A stretch of 5,640 bases of DNA from Clostridiales bacterium UBA3705 (GCA_002372735.1 DFIE01000101.1:1737-7376), one strand, 5' to 3'. Numbered from the stretch's first letter, positions 1 through 5,614 are shown. Notes: generated by a model from the letters alone, not told the origin. A program made the numbers and translations.

Positions 1-1124
1 TAGAGATATCCCTGCTCCCGCTCAAAGCCGGTGCCGTCGGCGTGGACGTTCTGCAGCTCTCTGGGGATGGGCCCGGCCTTGCCCCGCTTCACGTCCCGCA
101 TGGCAGCGTCAATGGCCTCCACCACAGAGTTGGACTTGGGGCAGGTGGCCAGCAGAATGGCGGCCTGGGCCAGGGGGAGCTTGGCCTCCGGCAGACCCAG
201 CTGCAGGGCGGAGTCTACACAGGCCTTCACAATGGCCGCCGCCTGGGGATAGGCCAGGCCGATGTCCTCGCTGGCGGAGCAGAGCAGCCGCCGGCAGGCC
301 CCGGGCAGATCGCCGGTCTCCAGCAGCCGGGCCAGATAGTGCAGGGCGGCATCGGGGTCTGAGCCCCGCAGGGATTTCATCAGGGCGGAGACCGCGTCAT
401 AGTGGCTGTCTCCCTCCCGGTCGTAGTGCATGGAGGATTTCTGGGTCACCGCCTGGGCGTCGGCCAGGGTCAGGGTCAGGGTCTTCCGGTCGGTGGCGCA
501 GGCGGCAAAGAGAACCTCCACTGCGTTCAGGGCCTTGCGGATGTCCCCGCCGCAGCAGGTGGCGATATAATCCTCCACCCCGGGTTCTATGGTGAGCTCC
601 AAATCCAGCTTCCGGCCCATGTAGGCGATGGCCCGGTCCACCGCCTTTTTCGCGTCGGCGGGAGTGAGGGACTTAAACTCAAAAATGGTGGAGCGGCTCA
701 AAATTGCGTTGAACACATAGAAATAAGGGTTCTCCGTGGTGGAGGCAATCAGGGTGATCTTGCCGTTTTCGATGTGCTCCAGCAGGGTCTGCTGCTGCTT
801 TTTGTTGAAGGATTGGATCTCATCCAGGTACAGCAGCACTCCGTTTGGCGCCAGCATGGTATCCAGCTCTGACACAATGGCCTTGATGTCCGCGGTGGAG
901 GCGGTGGTGGCGTTGAGCTTAAACAGCTTACGGTTGGTCTTCTCGGCAATGATGTTGGCCACAGTGGTCTTGCCCGTGCCGGAGGGGCCGTAGAAGATCA
1001 GGTTGGGCACATGGCCGGACTCAATGATTCTGGTGAGAATGGCCCCGGGCCCCAGGATATGGGCCTGGCCATAGACCTCCTCCAGCTCTCTGGGCCGCAG
1101 CTCATCGGCCAGGGGTTGATACAT
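1..1124 (-). CDS. rarA: Replication-associated recombination protein A (AAA+ ATPase RarA/MgsA), 3' end outside the window
   Basis: The minus strand is open from an ATG at 1124-1122 to the window edge, giving about 374 residues; the family is usually about 420-440, so roughly the last 50-60 are missing. Visible motifs: an N-terminal LADELRPREL-type opening followed by YGQ; Walker A GPSGTGKT (residues 46-53); Walker B LLYLDEIQSFNKKQQ (about 97-111), with the DE pair at 101-102; sensor-1 region STTENP (128-133); and an SR pair (143-144) placed like the arginine finger. The C-terminal part has the RarA-type helical region with GDSHYDAVSALMKSLRGSD (from 238) and SEDIGLAYP (from 285). Known for the family: RarA is a tetrameric ssDNA-stimulated ATPase that acts at stalled forks and binds SSB. 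The start is supported by GGGAGGTG at 1138-1131, 6 nt upstream. It is divergent from nth. The related clamp-loader and RuvB families fit less well, because the LDEIQSFNKKQQ and TTENP motifs are RarA-typical. Confidence 0.95.
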   Translation of the reverse strand, partial: MYQPLADELRPRELEEVYGQAHILGPGAILTRIIESGHVPNLIFYGPSGTGKTTVANIIAEKTNRKLFKLNATTASTADIKAIVSELDTMLAPNGVLLYLDEIQSFNKKQQQTLLEHIENGKITLIASTTENPYFYVFNAILSRSTIFEFKSLTPADAKKAVDRAIAYMGRKLDLELTIEPGVEDYIATCCGGDIRKALNAVEVLFAACATDRKTLTLTLADAQAVTQKSSMHYDREGDSHYDAVSALMKSLRGSDPDAALHYLARLLETGDLPGACRRLLCSASEDIGLAYPQAAAIVKACVDSALQLGLPEAKLPLAQAAILLATCPKSNSVVEAIDAAMRDVKRGKAGPIPRELQNVHADGTGFEREQGYL

Positions 1125-1154
1125 GATACGCACCTCCCGGTGGAAACTGCCCTT

Positions 1155-1183
1155 ATTTTAGCCCATTTTGCGGAAAAACGCAA
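1155..1183 (-). promoter_or_regulatory. Putative sigma-A promoter of rarA
   Basis: Reading the minus strand, TTGCGT (1183-1178) and TAAAAT (1160-1155) are separated by exactly 17 bp. The -10 box is close to consensus (5 of 6) and the -35 box is weak (TTG only). A transcription start near 1148 would leave a leader of about 25 nt before the rarA start at 1124. The -35 box overlaps the left arm of the inverted repeat at 1172-1203. Confidence 0.55.
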
Positions 1184-1203
1184 CTTCTTTCTTCCGTTTT
1201 TCC
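1172..1203. repeat. Perfect 9-bp inverted repeat between divergent promoters
   Basis: GGAAAAACG at 1172-1180 is the exact reverse complement of CGTTTTTCC at 1195-1203, with a 14-bp pyrimidine-rich spacer (CAACTTCTTTCTTC). The left arm overlaps the rarA -35 box and the right arm overlaps the nth -35 position. The symmetry centre lies between 1187 and 1188, so the arms are about 1.5-2 helical turns apart, which would suit a dimeric DNA-binding protein. It is not a Firmicute LexA box of the GAAC-N4-GTTC type. An operator role is inference. Confidence 0.5.
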
Positions 1204-1220
1204 CAACCTTGTGGTATAAT
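1192..1220 (+). promoter_or_regulatory. Putative extended -10 promoter of nth
   Basis: TGGTATAAT at 1212-1220 is a perfect TATAAT with the TGN extension. The hexamer 17 bp upstream (TTCCGT, 1192-1197) is a poor -35 box, which an extended -10 can compensate for. A start near 1227 would give a leader of about 24 nt. The ribosome binding site AGGAGGG (1237-1243) follows and sits 7 nt before the nth ATG. Confidence 0.65.
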
Positions 1221-1250
1221 ATCACGACCAATGACCAGGAGGGTACCCCC

Positions 1251-1892
1251 ATGGAAACAAAAGACCGCGCCCTGCAGGCTGTCCGCGTGCTGAAGACCCT
1301 TTATCCAGACGCCCTGTGTGCCCTGCACAGCCAAAAGGACTATGAGCTGATGATTGCCGTTCGTCTGTCTGCCCAGTGCACCGACGAGCGGGTCAACCAA
1401 ATCACCCCGGCCCTCTTTGCCCGGTATCCCACCCTGGAGGCCTTTGCCGGGGCGGATGTGGCCGAGGTGGAGCAGTTGATCCACGCCTGCGGCTTTTTCC
1501 GGCAGAAGGCCAAGGATATCGTCCTGGCCTGCCAGATGCTCCTGTCCGACTACGGCGGCCGGGTGCCCGACACCATGGAGGCCCTGCTCCGGCTGCCGGG
1601 GGTGGGCCGCAAGACCGCAAACCTTCTGCTGGGAGATCTGTACGCCGTACCCGGCTCAGTGGTGTGCGACACCCACTGCATCCGCATCTGTGGCAAGCTG
1701 GGTCTCACCGACGGCACCAAGGACCCCGCCAAGTGCGAGCAGCAGCTCCGTGCCGTTCTGCCCCCGGAAGAGAGCTCCGACTTCTGCCACCGGATCGTGC
1801 TCCATGGCCGGGCGGTCTGCACCGCCCGCAAACCCGCCTGCGATCGCTGCGCCTTGGCCCCCTGGTGCGCGTATTTCGGGGGTTCACAGTAA
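1251..1892 (+). CDS. nth: Endonuclease III, DNA glycosylase/AP lyase with a [4Fe-4S] cluster
   Basis: The gene encodes 213 residues, normal for bacterial Nth (about 210-220). Family role: it excises oxidised pyrimidines and cleaves the abasic strand by beta-elimination in base excision repair, in the cytoplasm. Visible features: LSAQCTD (39-45), which matches the conserved LSAQ-TD segment; the helix-hairpin-helix LPGVGRKTA (115-123) with catalytic Lys121; VCDTHCIRI with catalytic Asp140; and the iron-sulfur ligands Cys190, Cys197, Cys200 and Cys206 in the exact C-X6-C-X2-C-X5-C spacing. All key residues are present. The frame is open upstream to an ATG at 1011, but that start lies inside divergent rarA. 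The ATG at 1251 has AGGAGGG 7 nt upstream and a TATAAT further up, so it is the start chosen. MutY is excluded by length and by the DTH-type motif. Confidence 0.97.
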   Translation: METKDRALQAVRVLKTLYPDALCALHSQKDYELMIAVRLSAQCTDERVNQITPALFARYPTLEAFAGADVAEVEQLIHACGFFRQKAKDIVLACQMLLSDYGGRVPDTMEALLRLPGVGRKTANLLLGDLYAVPGSVVCDTHCIRICGKLGLTDGTKDPAKCEQQLRAVLPPEESSDFCHRIVLHGRAVCTARKPACDRCALAPWCAYFGGSQ

Positions 1893-1898
1893 ATTTAC
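1889..1898. repeat. 10-bp perfect palindrome GTAAATTTAC over the nth stop codon
   Basis: GTAAATTTAC is self-complementary, and its TAA is the nth stop codon. It lies about 33 bp upstream of the -35 box of the surface-protein promoter. It is AT-rich in a GC-rich setting, so it could be a protein-binding site, but a chance occurrence is quite possible. Confidence 0.25.
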
Positions 1899-1922
1899 AC
1901 CTTTTCTTCCGGGAAAAAAGGT
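1899..1922 (+). terminator. Weak hairpin after nth, doubtful terminator
   Basis: ACCTTTT (1899-1905) pairs with AAAAGGT (1916-1922). After one mismatch (C1906/A1915), two more pairs (one of them G-U) close a CCGG tetraloop. The stem is AU-rich and no T-run follows, so it does not meet the usual intrinsic-terminator pattern. It is the only hairpin candidate between nth and the next promoter. Confidence 0.25.
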
Positions 1923-1931
1923 TACAAACTG

Positions 1932-1960
1932 TTGACAATTTCCCCGGAATCAAGTACAAT
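1932..1960 (+). promoter_or_regulatory. Strong sigma-A promoter of the surface-protein gene
   Basis: A perfect -35 TTGACA (1932-1937) is followed after exactly 17 bp by TACAAT (1955-1960), 5 of 6 to consensus. Transcription should begin near 1967, giving a leader of about 90 nt. This is the best promoter in the window and makes the surface-protein gene a unit separate from nth. Confidence 0.85.
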
Positions 1961-1964
1961 ACAG

Positions 1965-1988
1965 GTGGATTCGTGGATCCGTGGGCGA
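1965..1988 (+). repeat. Three degenerate 8-nt tandem repeats at the transcript start
   Basis: GTGGATTC (1965-1972), GTGGATCC (1973-1980) and GTGGGCGA (1981-1988) form a head-to-tail triplet covering the expected +1 region. The first two units differ by one base. GGAT (1967-1970) can also pair with ATCC (1977-1980) as a small hairpin. I recognise no known riboswitch in the leader (1967-2056). A regulatory role is speculative. Confidence 0.3.
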
Positions 1989-2056
1989 AGCATACCCTTT
2001 TGCCACTGTCTCGATGTCTTCTTCTCACTGAGTTTACATAACTGGAGGCCTTGCCT

Positions 2057-2137
2057 ATGACCATCAAAAAACGGATTCTGCCGCTGCTGTTGGCGGCTGT
2101 GCTGCTGATCGGCCTGCTGCCGGCGGCAGCCTTTGCC
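2057..2137 (+). other. Signal peptide of the surface protein
   Basis: Residues 1-27 show a basic n-region (KKR at 4-6), a Leu/Ala/Ile-rich core (7-21) and an AFA motif at 25-27 that fits signal peptidase I cleavage before Leu28-Asp29. The nearby Cys35 is not in a lipobox, so a lipoprotein is unlikely. Confidence 0.9.
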
Positions 2138-5100
2138 CTGGACGAGCCTGATCCCTCCTGCACCCTGGGTACCCTTCCCGGCGATATGCTGCTGGGCGGC
2201 GGCAAGCAGGTGCTCACCGACGAGGGCCTGTTTTACGTGGGCTCCGAGGATGGCTTCATTTACAACAATCTCAAGGGCGCCGCACCGGTATACAATGAGC
2301 CTGCCGCCCTTCTGAACTATCTGGACGGCACCCTGTATTTTGCCCGGGTGCATGAGGGCTTCTTTGACCTCTGCGCTCTGGAGCTTGCCACCGGCACCCT
2401 CACCCCTCTGCTGGAGGGCTTTACCGGCAGCCCCCGGCAACTGTATGCCATGAACGGCACCACCCTCTACTTCCTGTGTGACAATGCCATCTGGCAGCTG
2501 GACATCCAGTCCAGGGCGGTGTCTATGCTCCGTTTTGCCCAAGACCTGTTCAGCTTTGTGCCCACAGGCTGCGGCATGATTTACGCCGTGGGCACGCTCT
2601 TTGAGTGCGACATCTATGCCGAGGATGTGCTTTTGATCCAGCACGCTGACGCCTACGACGTCGACTTTAACCGGGAGGGTGGGCAGCTGCTGTACTCCAT
2701 CCAGGGTTATGATTTCCAGATGGACCTGGCCTCCGCCTTCACCGATGCTCCTCGGGCCGAGGCCTTCGGAGCCGACCAGGAGCCGGAAGCTGAGACCAAC
2801 GCCTTCCGCGGCGTCATCACCGAAGAAGAGACCTTCCAAAAGGCCCTGGAGCAGGAGGCCGCCGCCCTGGCGGTGGAGGAAATTCTCTCCGACCCCAACC
2901 TGAACCCCGGGGACGTACAGATCGTCCTGCGTGACCCGATCACCGGAGAGGAAACCCTGGTGGACGCAGTGACCGGAGAACCTATCGATCCGGAGGCCCC
3001 TGCCGAGGACGAGACCCTGCCCGAAGACGAAATCTCTCCGGAGACCGAGACTCCCGCTGCACCCCCTGTGGAGACCGAGGCGCCTGTGGAGACCGAGGCG
3101 GCTGTGGAGACCGAAGCGCCCGTGGAGACTGAGGCTCCCATTGAGACCGAAGCGCCCATTGAGACTGAGGCCCCCATCGAGACCCAGGCCCCTGTGGAGA
3201 CCGAGCCCCCTGTGGAGATCGACGTCCCCGAGGAGACCGAGCCTGTTGTGCAGACCGAGGTTCCCGACGAGGCCCCGACCCCTGACGAGCCCGAAACCCT
3301 GACGCCGGACACCGGCACAAGCTACGTGATCCCCCAGCCCTCCTACGTGGTGCCCGACAGCTTCACCTATCACGATGACGGCGCAAAGCGCCGCCCCGCC
3401 ACCACCGGCGTGAATAACATTGTTCTCCGGGCTGCGCAGATGACCAACATTGAATGGACACCCCAAAAGGACATTGCCGCCTGGGGCAACTACATGACCT
3501 ACAAGGCCGGCACCACCTACCACGGACTGCCCTACAGCCAGCCTGTCAGCGCCAAGTACGTACCCTGGAGTGCCAGTCTCACCGAGTTTATCGCCGCTGT
3601 AAACAACACTGGCAGCAAGATGTACACCGACCGGTCCAGCTATGGCCGGGGCGGCCCCTACTTCGGTACAGACTGCAGCGGCTTCGTCTCCTGGGCGCTG
3701 AATCTGCCCCGGCGCTGCACCACCGACAACATCACCAACTACGGCACCTTTATCTCCAGCAGCTCCTACGCCGATCTCCAGGTGGGCGACTACCTGAACT
3801 CCTCCGGCCATGTGGTGCTCTGCACTGACGTGACCTTTGACGAAAACGGCGCCATCAACAGCATTGAGATCTCTGAGTCGACCCCTGTGGTCCGCACAGA
3901 CTGCAACGTGCGCACCACCCGCTACAGCGGCAACGGCCTGGCCAGCTTCCGCAGCTACTATCTCAGCGGCTCCTACAGCATATGGCGCAGCAAGACCCGC
4001 GACGATGTGAAATACACCCACGAGTGCGTGGTCAGCCTGCCCGGTGACGAGTGCCCCATCTGCGGCGAGGGCATGTTCTTCCGCCCGGGCATTGACGTCA
4101 GCGAGCATAACGGCGTCATCGACTGGGACACCGCCAAAAACTACATCGACTATGCCATCATCCGCGTGGGTGACTTCGGCAAGAAGAACACCGGCGGCCG
4201 GTATGACGACTTTATCGCCAAGCACCCCGAGTACAAGGACAACACCGCCTTTGAGCAGAAGTTCAAGGCCGATCCTAACCAGTTCCTGTACACCCAGGAG
4301 AATCCCGATGCCTTCCCCGATTCCTGGGCGGTAGACACCTACTTCCAGCGCAATGTGGAGGAGTGCGAGCGCCTGGGCATTCCCTACGGTGTATATATCT
4401 ACACCCGGGCCATGAACGACATCGAGGCCATGGCTGAGGTGGACTTTGTCCTGAACCAGCTGGGCAGCCACAAGCCGGATTTGCCCATCTTCTTCGACGT
4501 GGAAGAGCCCACCCGGATCCTTGCTGCCTCCATGACCCCGGAAAAGATTCTGAACACCTGCACCACCTTCTGCACCACCATAGAAAACGTGGGCTTCCGG
4601 GCCGGTGTATACTGCAGCACCTACTACTGGAACACCCGTCTGAACAGCGACGCCTACAGCAACTGGGTCCGCTGGGTTGCCCAATACAACGACACCCTCA
4701 CCGTTCAAACCGGCGCCAACATCTGGCAGTATTCCTCTGACGGCGCAGTCCCCGGCATTAACACCCGGGTGGATATGAACTACTGGTTCGGCGATGTGGG
4801 CGGCGACGACCACGTCTTCCGTACCGAAAAGACCCTGCCCACCTGCACCGAGGACGGCTCCCTGGACTATGTGTGCATGCACTGCGGCATGCGGATTTCC
4901 AACCCCATCCCCGCCACCGGACACAAGTTTGTAGACGGCGTGTGCACCGTGTGCGGCATTGTCCAAACCCCGGTAGACAGGTTCACCGATGTAAAAACCA
5001 CTGACTGGTTTGCAGATTCCGTGAACTTTGTGGTAGACAACAATCTGTTCAACGGCACCTCCGACACCACCTTTGCCCCCGGCGTTCCCATGAACCGGGG

Positions 5101-5608
5101 CATGATGGTCACCGTGCTGTGGCGGATGGCCGGCAGCGAGGAGCCGGAGCAGCTCCAGACCGACTTTGACGACGTTCCCACCAATGTGTATTTCTCCAAG
5201 GGCGTGGCCTGGGCCGCCGCACAGGGTGTGGTCAACGGTCTGAGTCCTACCCGCTTCGGCCCCGGGCTGGACGTCACCCGAGAGCAGGTGGCAACCATGC
5301 TCTTCCGCTACGCCAAGTGGGAGGGCGAGGACGTGAGCAAAACCACAGATCTGTCCGTCTTCCCGGACGGAGACAAGGCTTCCGCCTACGCCAAAGAGGC
5401 ACTGGCCTGGGCCGTGGGCAACGGCCTGATTAACGGCAACAAGATCGGTGGTGTGACCATGCTGGATCCCCAGGGCAACGCTTCCCGGGCCCAGGTGGCG
5501 GCCATTGTCATGCGGTACCAAATGCTGAAGGATCTGCCGGAGCCTGACCTGCCCGACGGCACCGAACAGACTGAACCCACCCAACCCTCTGCAGCTACGC
5601 AACCGTAA
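2057..5608 (+). CDS. Secreted SLH-anchored modular wall hydrolase: propeller-like repeats, VETEAP stalk, NlpC/P60-like domain, GH25 lysozyme domain
   Basis: The protein has 1183 residues. The start is ATG 2057, with GGAGG (2044-2048) 8 nt upstream; an in-frame TTG at 2051 is too close to it. Domains: signal peptide 1-27 (KKR, Leu/Ala core, AFA before LD); beta-propeller-like repeats about 40-240; acidic and helical linker about 250-335; VETEAP repeat 338-403; NlpC/P60-like cysteine peptidase about 450-648 (DCSGF with Cys540, GHVVL with His585); Cys cluster 657-669; GH25 muramidase about 677-915 (GIDVS with Asp680, FDVEE with Asp814 and Glu816, late Asp906); CxxC/CxxC module 930-966; SLH repeats about 974-1033, 1035-1095 and 1100-1157; Pro/Thr/Glu tail. 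Family knowledge: GH25 cuts the MurNAc-GlcNAc bond, NlpC/P60 cuts stem-peptide bonds, and SLH binds secondary wall polymer. Inference: a wall-bound autolysin or remodelling enzyme. The biological target and gene name are unknown. Confidence 0.9.
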   Translation: MTIKKRILPLLLAAVLLIGLLPAAAFALDEPDPSCTLGTLPGDMLLGGGKQVLTDEGLFYVGSEDGFIYNNLKGAAPVYNEPAALLNYLDGTLYFARVHEGFFDLCALELATGTLTPLLEGFTGSPRQLYAMNGTTLYFLCDNAIWQLDIQSRAVSMLRFAQDLFSFVPTGCGMIYAVGTLFECDIYAEDVLLIQHADAYDVDFNREGGQLLYSIQGYDFQMDLASAFTDAPRAEAFGADQEPEAETNAFRGVITEEETFQKALEQEAAALAVEEILSDPNLNPGDVQIVLRDPITGEETLVDAVTGEPIDPEAPAEDETLPEDEISPETETPAAPPVETEAPVETEAAVETEAPVETEAPIETEAPIETEAPIETQAPVETEPPVEIDVPEETEPVVQTEVPDEAPTPDEPETLTPDTGTSYVIPQPSYVVPDSFTYHDDGAKRRPATTGVNNIVLRAAQMTNIEWTPQKDIAAWGNYMTYKAGTTYHGLPYSQPVSAKYVPWSASLTEFIAAVNNTGSKMYTDRSSYGRGGPYFGTDCSGFVSWALNLPRRCTTDNITNYGTFISSSSYADLQVGDYLNSSGHVVLCTDVTFDENGAINSIEISESTPVVRTDCNVRTTRYSGNGLASFRSYYLSGSYSIWRSKTRDDVKYTHECVVSLPGDECPICGEGMFFRPGIDVSEHNGVIDWDTAKNYIDYAIIRVGDFGKKNTGGRYDDFIAKHPEYKDNTAFEQKFKADPNQFLYTQENPDAFPDSWAVDTYFQRNVEECERLGIPYGVYIYTRAMNDIEAMAEVDFVLNQLGSHKPDLPIFFDVEEPTRILAASMTPEKILNTCTTFCTTIENVGFRAGVYCSTYYWNTRLNSDAYSNWVRWVAQYNDTLTVQTGANIWQYSSDGAVPGINTRVDMNYWFGDVGGDDHVFRTEKTLPTCTEDGSLDYVCMHCGMRISNPIPATGHKFVDGVCTVCGIVQTPVDRFTDVKTTDWFADSVNFVVDNNLFNGTSDTTFAPGVPMNRGMMVTVLWRMAGSEEPEQLQTDFDDVPTNVYFSKGVAWAAAQGVVNGLSPTRFGPGLDVTREQVATMLFRYAKWEGEDVSKTTDLSVFPDGDKASAYAKEALAWAVGNGLINGNKIGGVTMLDPQGNASRAQVAAIVMRYQMLKDLPEPDLPDGTEQTEPTQPSAATQP
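2219..2710 (+). other. Beta-propeller-like repeats in the N-terminal domain
   Basis: Short aromatic strands recur every 34-44 residues: GLFYV (Tyr60), GTLYFA (Tyr94), TTLYFL (Tyr138), GMIYAV (Tyr176) and QLLYSI (Tyr213). Several are followed by acidic turns and a second strand such as IWQLDI. This is the rhythm of propeller-type repeats of the DUF5050 kind found in clostridial surface proteins. About five blades would be few for a closed propeller, so the fold is uncertain. A binding or scaffolding role is inference. Confidence 0.45.
3068..3265 (+). repeat. Eleven tandem 18-bp units encoding VETEAP-type hexapeptides
   Basis: Units start every 18 bp from 3068 and stay in frame (residues 338-403). 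Units 1-8 encode (V/I)ET(E/Q) followed by AP, AA or PP. Units 9-11 are degenerate (VEIDVP, EETEPV, VQTEVP). The stretch is rich in Glu, Thr and Pro, typical of extended surface stalks or spacers, and its threonines could be glycosylation sites. It lies between the propeller-like part and the peptidase domain, so it probably sets the reach of the N-terminal part. Copy number is likely to vary between strains. Confidence 0.9.
3404..4000 (+). other. NlpC/P60-like cysteine peptidase domain
   Basis: Residues about 450-648 contain YHGLPYSQP (about 492-500), the nucleophile motif GTDCSGFVSW with Cys540, and GDYLNSSGHVVLCTD with His585, in the order and spacing of NlpC/P60 (peptidase family C40) enzymes. 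The third catalytic residue is usually His, Asn or Gln; the aligned strand here reads IEISEST, offering Glu604 or Glu607. Such enzymes cleave peptide bonds of the peptidoglycan stem. Activity is plausible but not certain. Confidence 0.75.
4085..4801 (+). other. GH25 lysozyme-type muramidase domain
   Basis: Residues about 677-915 show PGIDVSEHNGVIDW (Asp680, Asp689), YAIIRVG (about 700-705), GIPYGVYIYT, LPIFFDVEEP with the DxE pair Asp814/Glu816, and the closing WQYSSDG, GINTRVDMNYWFG (Asp906). These match the conserved GH25 barrel strands and the acidic catalytic set. Known function: hydrolysis of the beta-1,4 MurNAc-GlcNAc bond. Between RVG (705) and VDTYF (759), about 53 residues replace the short loop usual in the family. 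Confidence 0.92.
4844..4954 (+). other. CxxC/CxxC zinc-ribbon-like module
   Basis: Cys940-x2-Cys943, then GHKFVDG (His956), then Cys963-x2-Cys966, with Cys930 in TCTEDGS just before. This is a common small module in clostridial surface proteins next to SLH repeats. Metal binding is inferred from the knuckle pairs. A related partial cluster (His655, Cys657, Cys666, Cys669) lies on the other side of the GH25 domain at 4019-4063. Confidence 0.6.
4976..5527 (+). other. Three SLH cell-wall anchoring repeats
   Basis: Residues about 974-1157 hold three repeats. Each opens with an F-x-D-V-like strand (FTDV 976, FDDV 1037, VFPD 1101) and a W- or A-rich helix (DSVNFVVDNNLFNG, KGVAWAAAQGVVNG, KEALAWAVGNGLING), and each ends with the ITRAE-equivalent segment (PMNRG with Arg1014, VTREQ with Arg1075, ASRAQ with Arg1144). 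Three SLH units normally form one anchor that binds pyruvylated secondary wall polymer. The first repeat has Gly in place of the motif's acidic or Gln residue. Confidence 0.93.
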
Positions 5609-5614
5609 ATCATA

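Noticed and set aside
31..993. Several plus-strand open frames (31-252, 42-362, 402-872, 736-993)
   Set aside because: They lie antisense to rarA, whose Walker A, Walker B and TTENP motifs are unmistakable on the minus strand. They have no convincing ribosome binding sites and their sequences are low-complexity Gly/Gln/Ala mixtures.
1011..1250. 80-codon upstream extension of the nth frame
   Set aside because: It overlaps the 5' end of divergent rarA and both promoters, adds no family-like sequence, and lacks a ribosome binding site. The ATG at 1251 has AGGAGGG at ideal spacing.
1376..2041. 221-codon plus-strand frame overlapping nth
   Set aside because: Its Pro/Arg/Gly-rich sequence comes from reading nth out of frame, and it then runs through the downstream promoter region.
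1967..2056. Cyclic-di-AMP (ydaO-type) or cyclic-di-GMP riboswitch in the leader
   Set aside because: The leader is too short for the ydaO class, and the conserved cyclic-di-GMP core sequences are not seen.
2051..2056. TTG start two codons upstream for the surface protein
   Set aside because: Only 2 nt separate it from GGAGG, whereas the ATG at 2057 has 8 nt spacing and a standard start codon.
3068..3265. CRISPR-like array
   Set aside because: The repeats are contiguous 18-bp coding units without spacers, in frame inside a surface-protein gene.
2707..3320. Minus-strand Ser/Gly/Val-rich frames over the 18-bp repeat
   Set aside because: They are frame shadows of the VETEAP array. Any period divisible by three keeps several frames open.
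1922..5602. 1226-codon minus-strand open frame as a real gene
   Set aside because: Its codons are exact reverse complements of the surface-protein codons. Its Gly/Leu/His/Val-rich repeats are the mirror of the Glu/Thr/Pro stalk. The sense strand has a promoter, ribosome binding site, signal peptide and recognisable domains.
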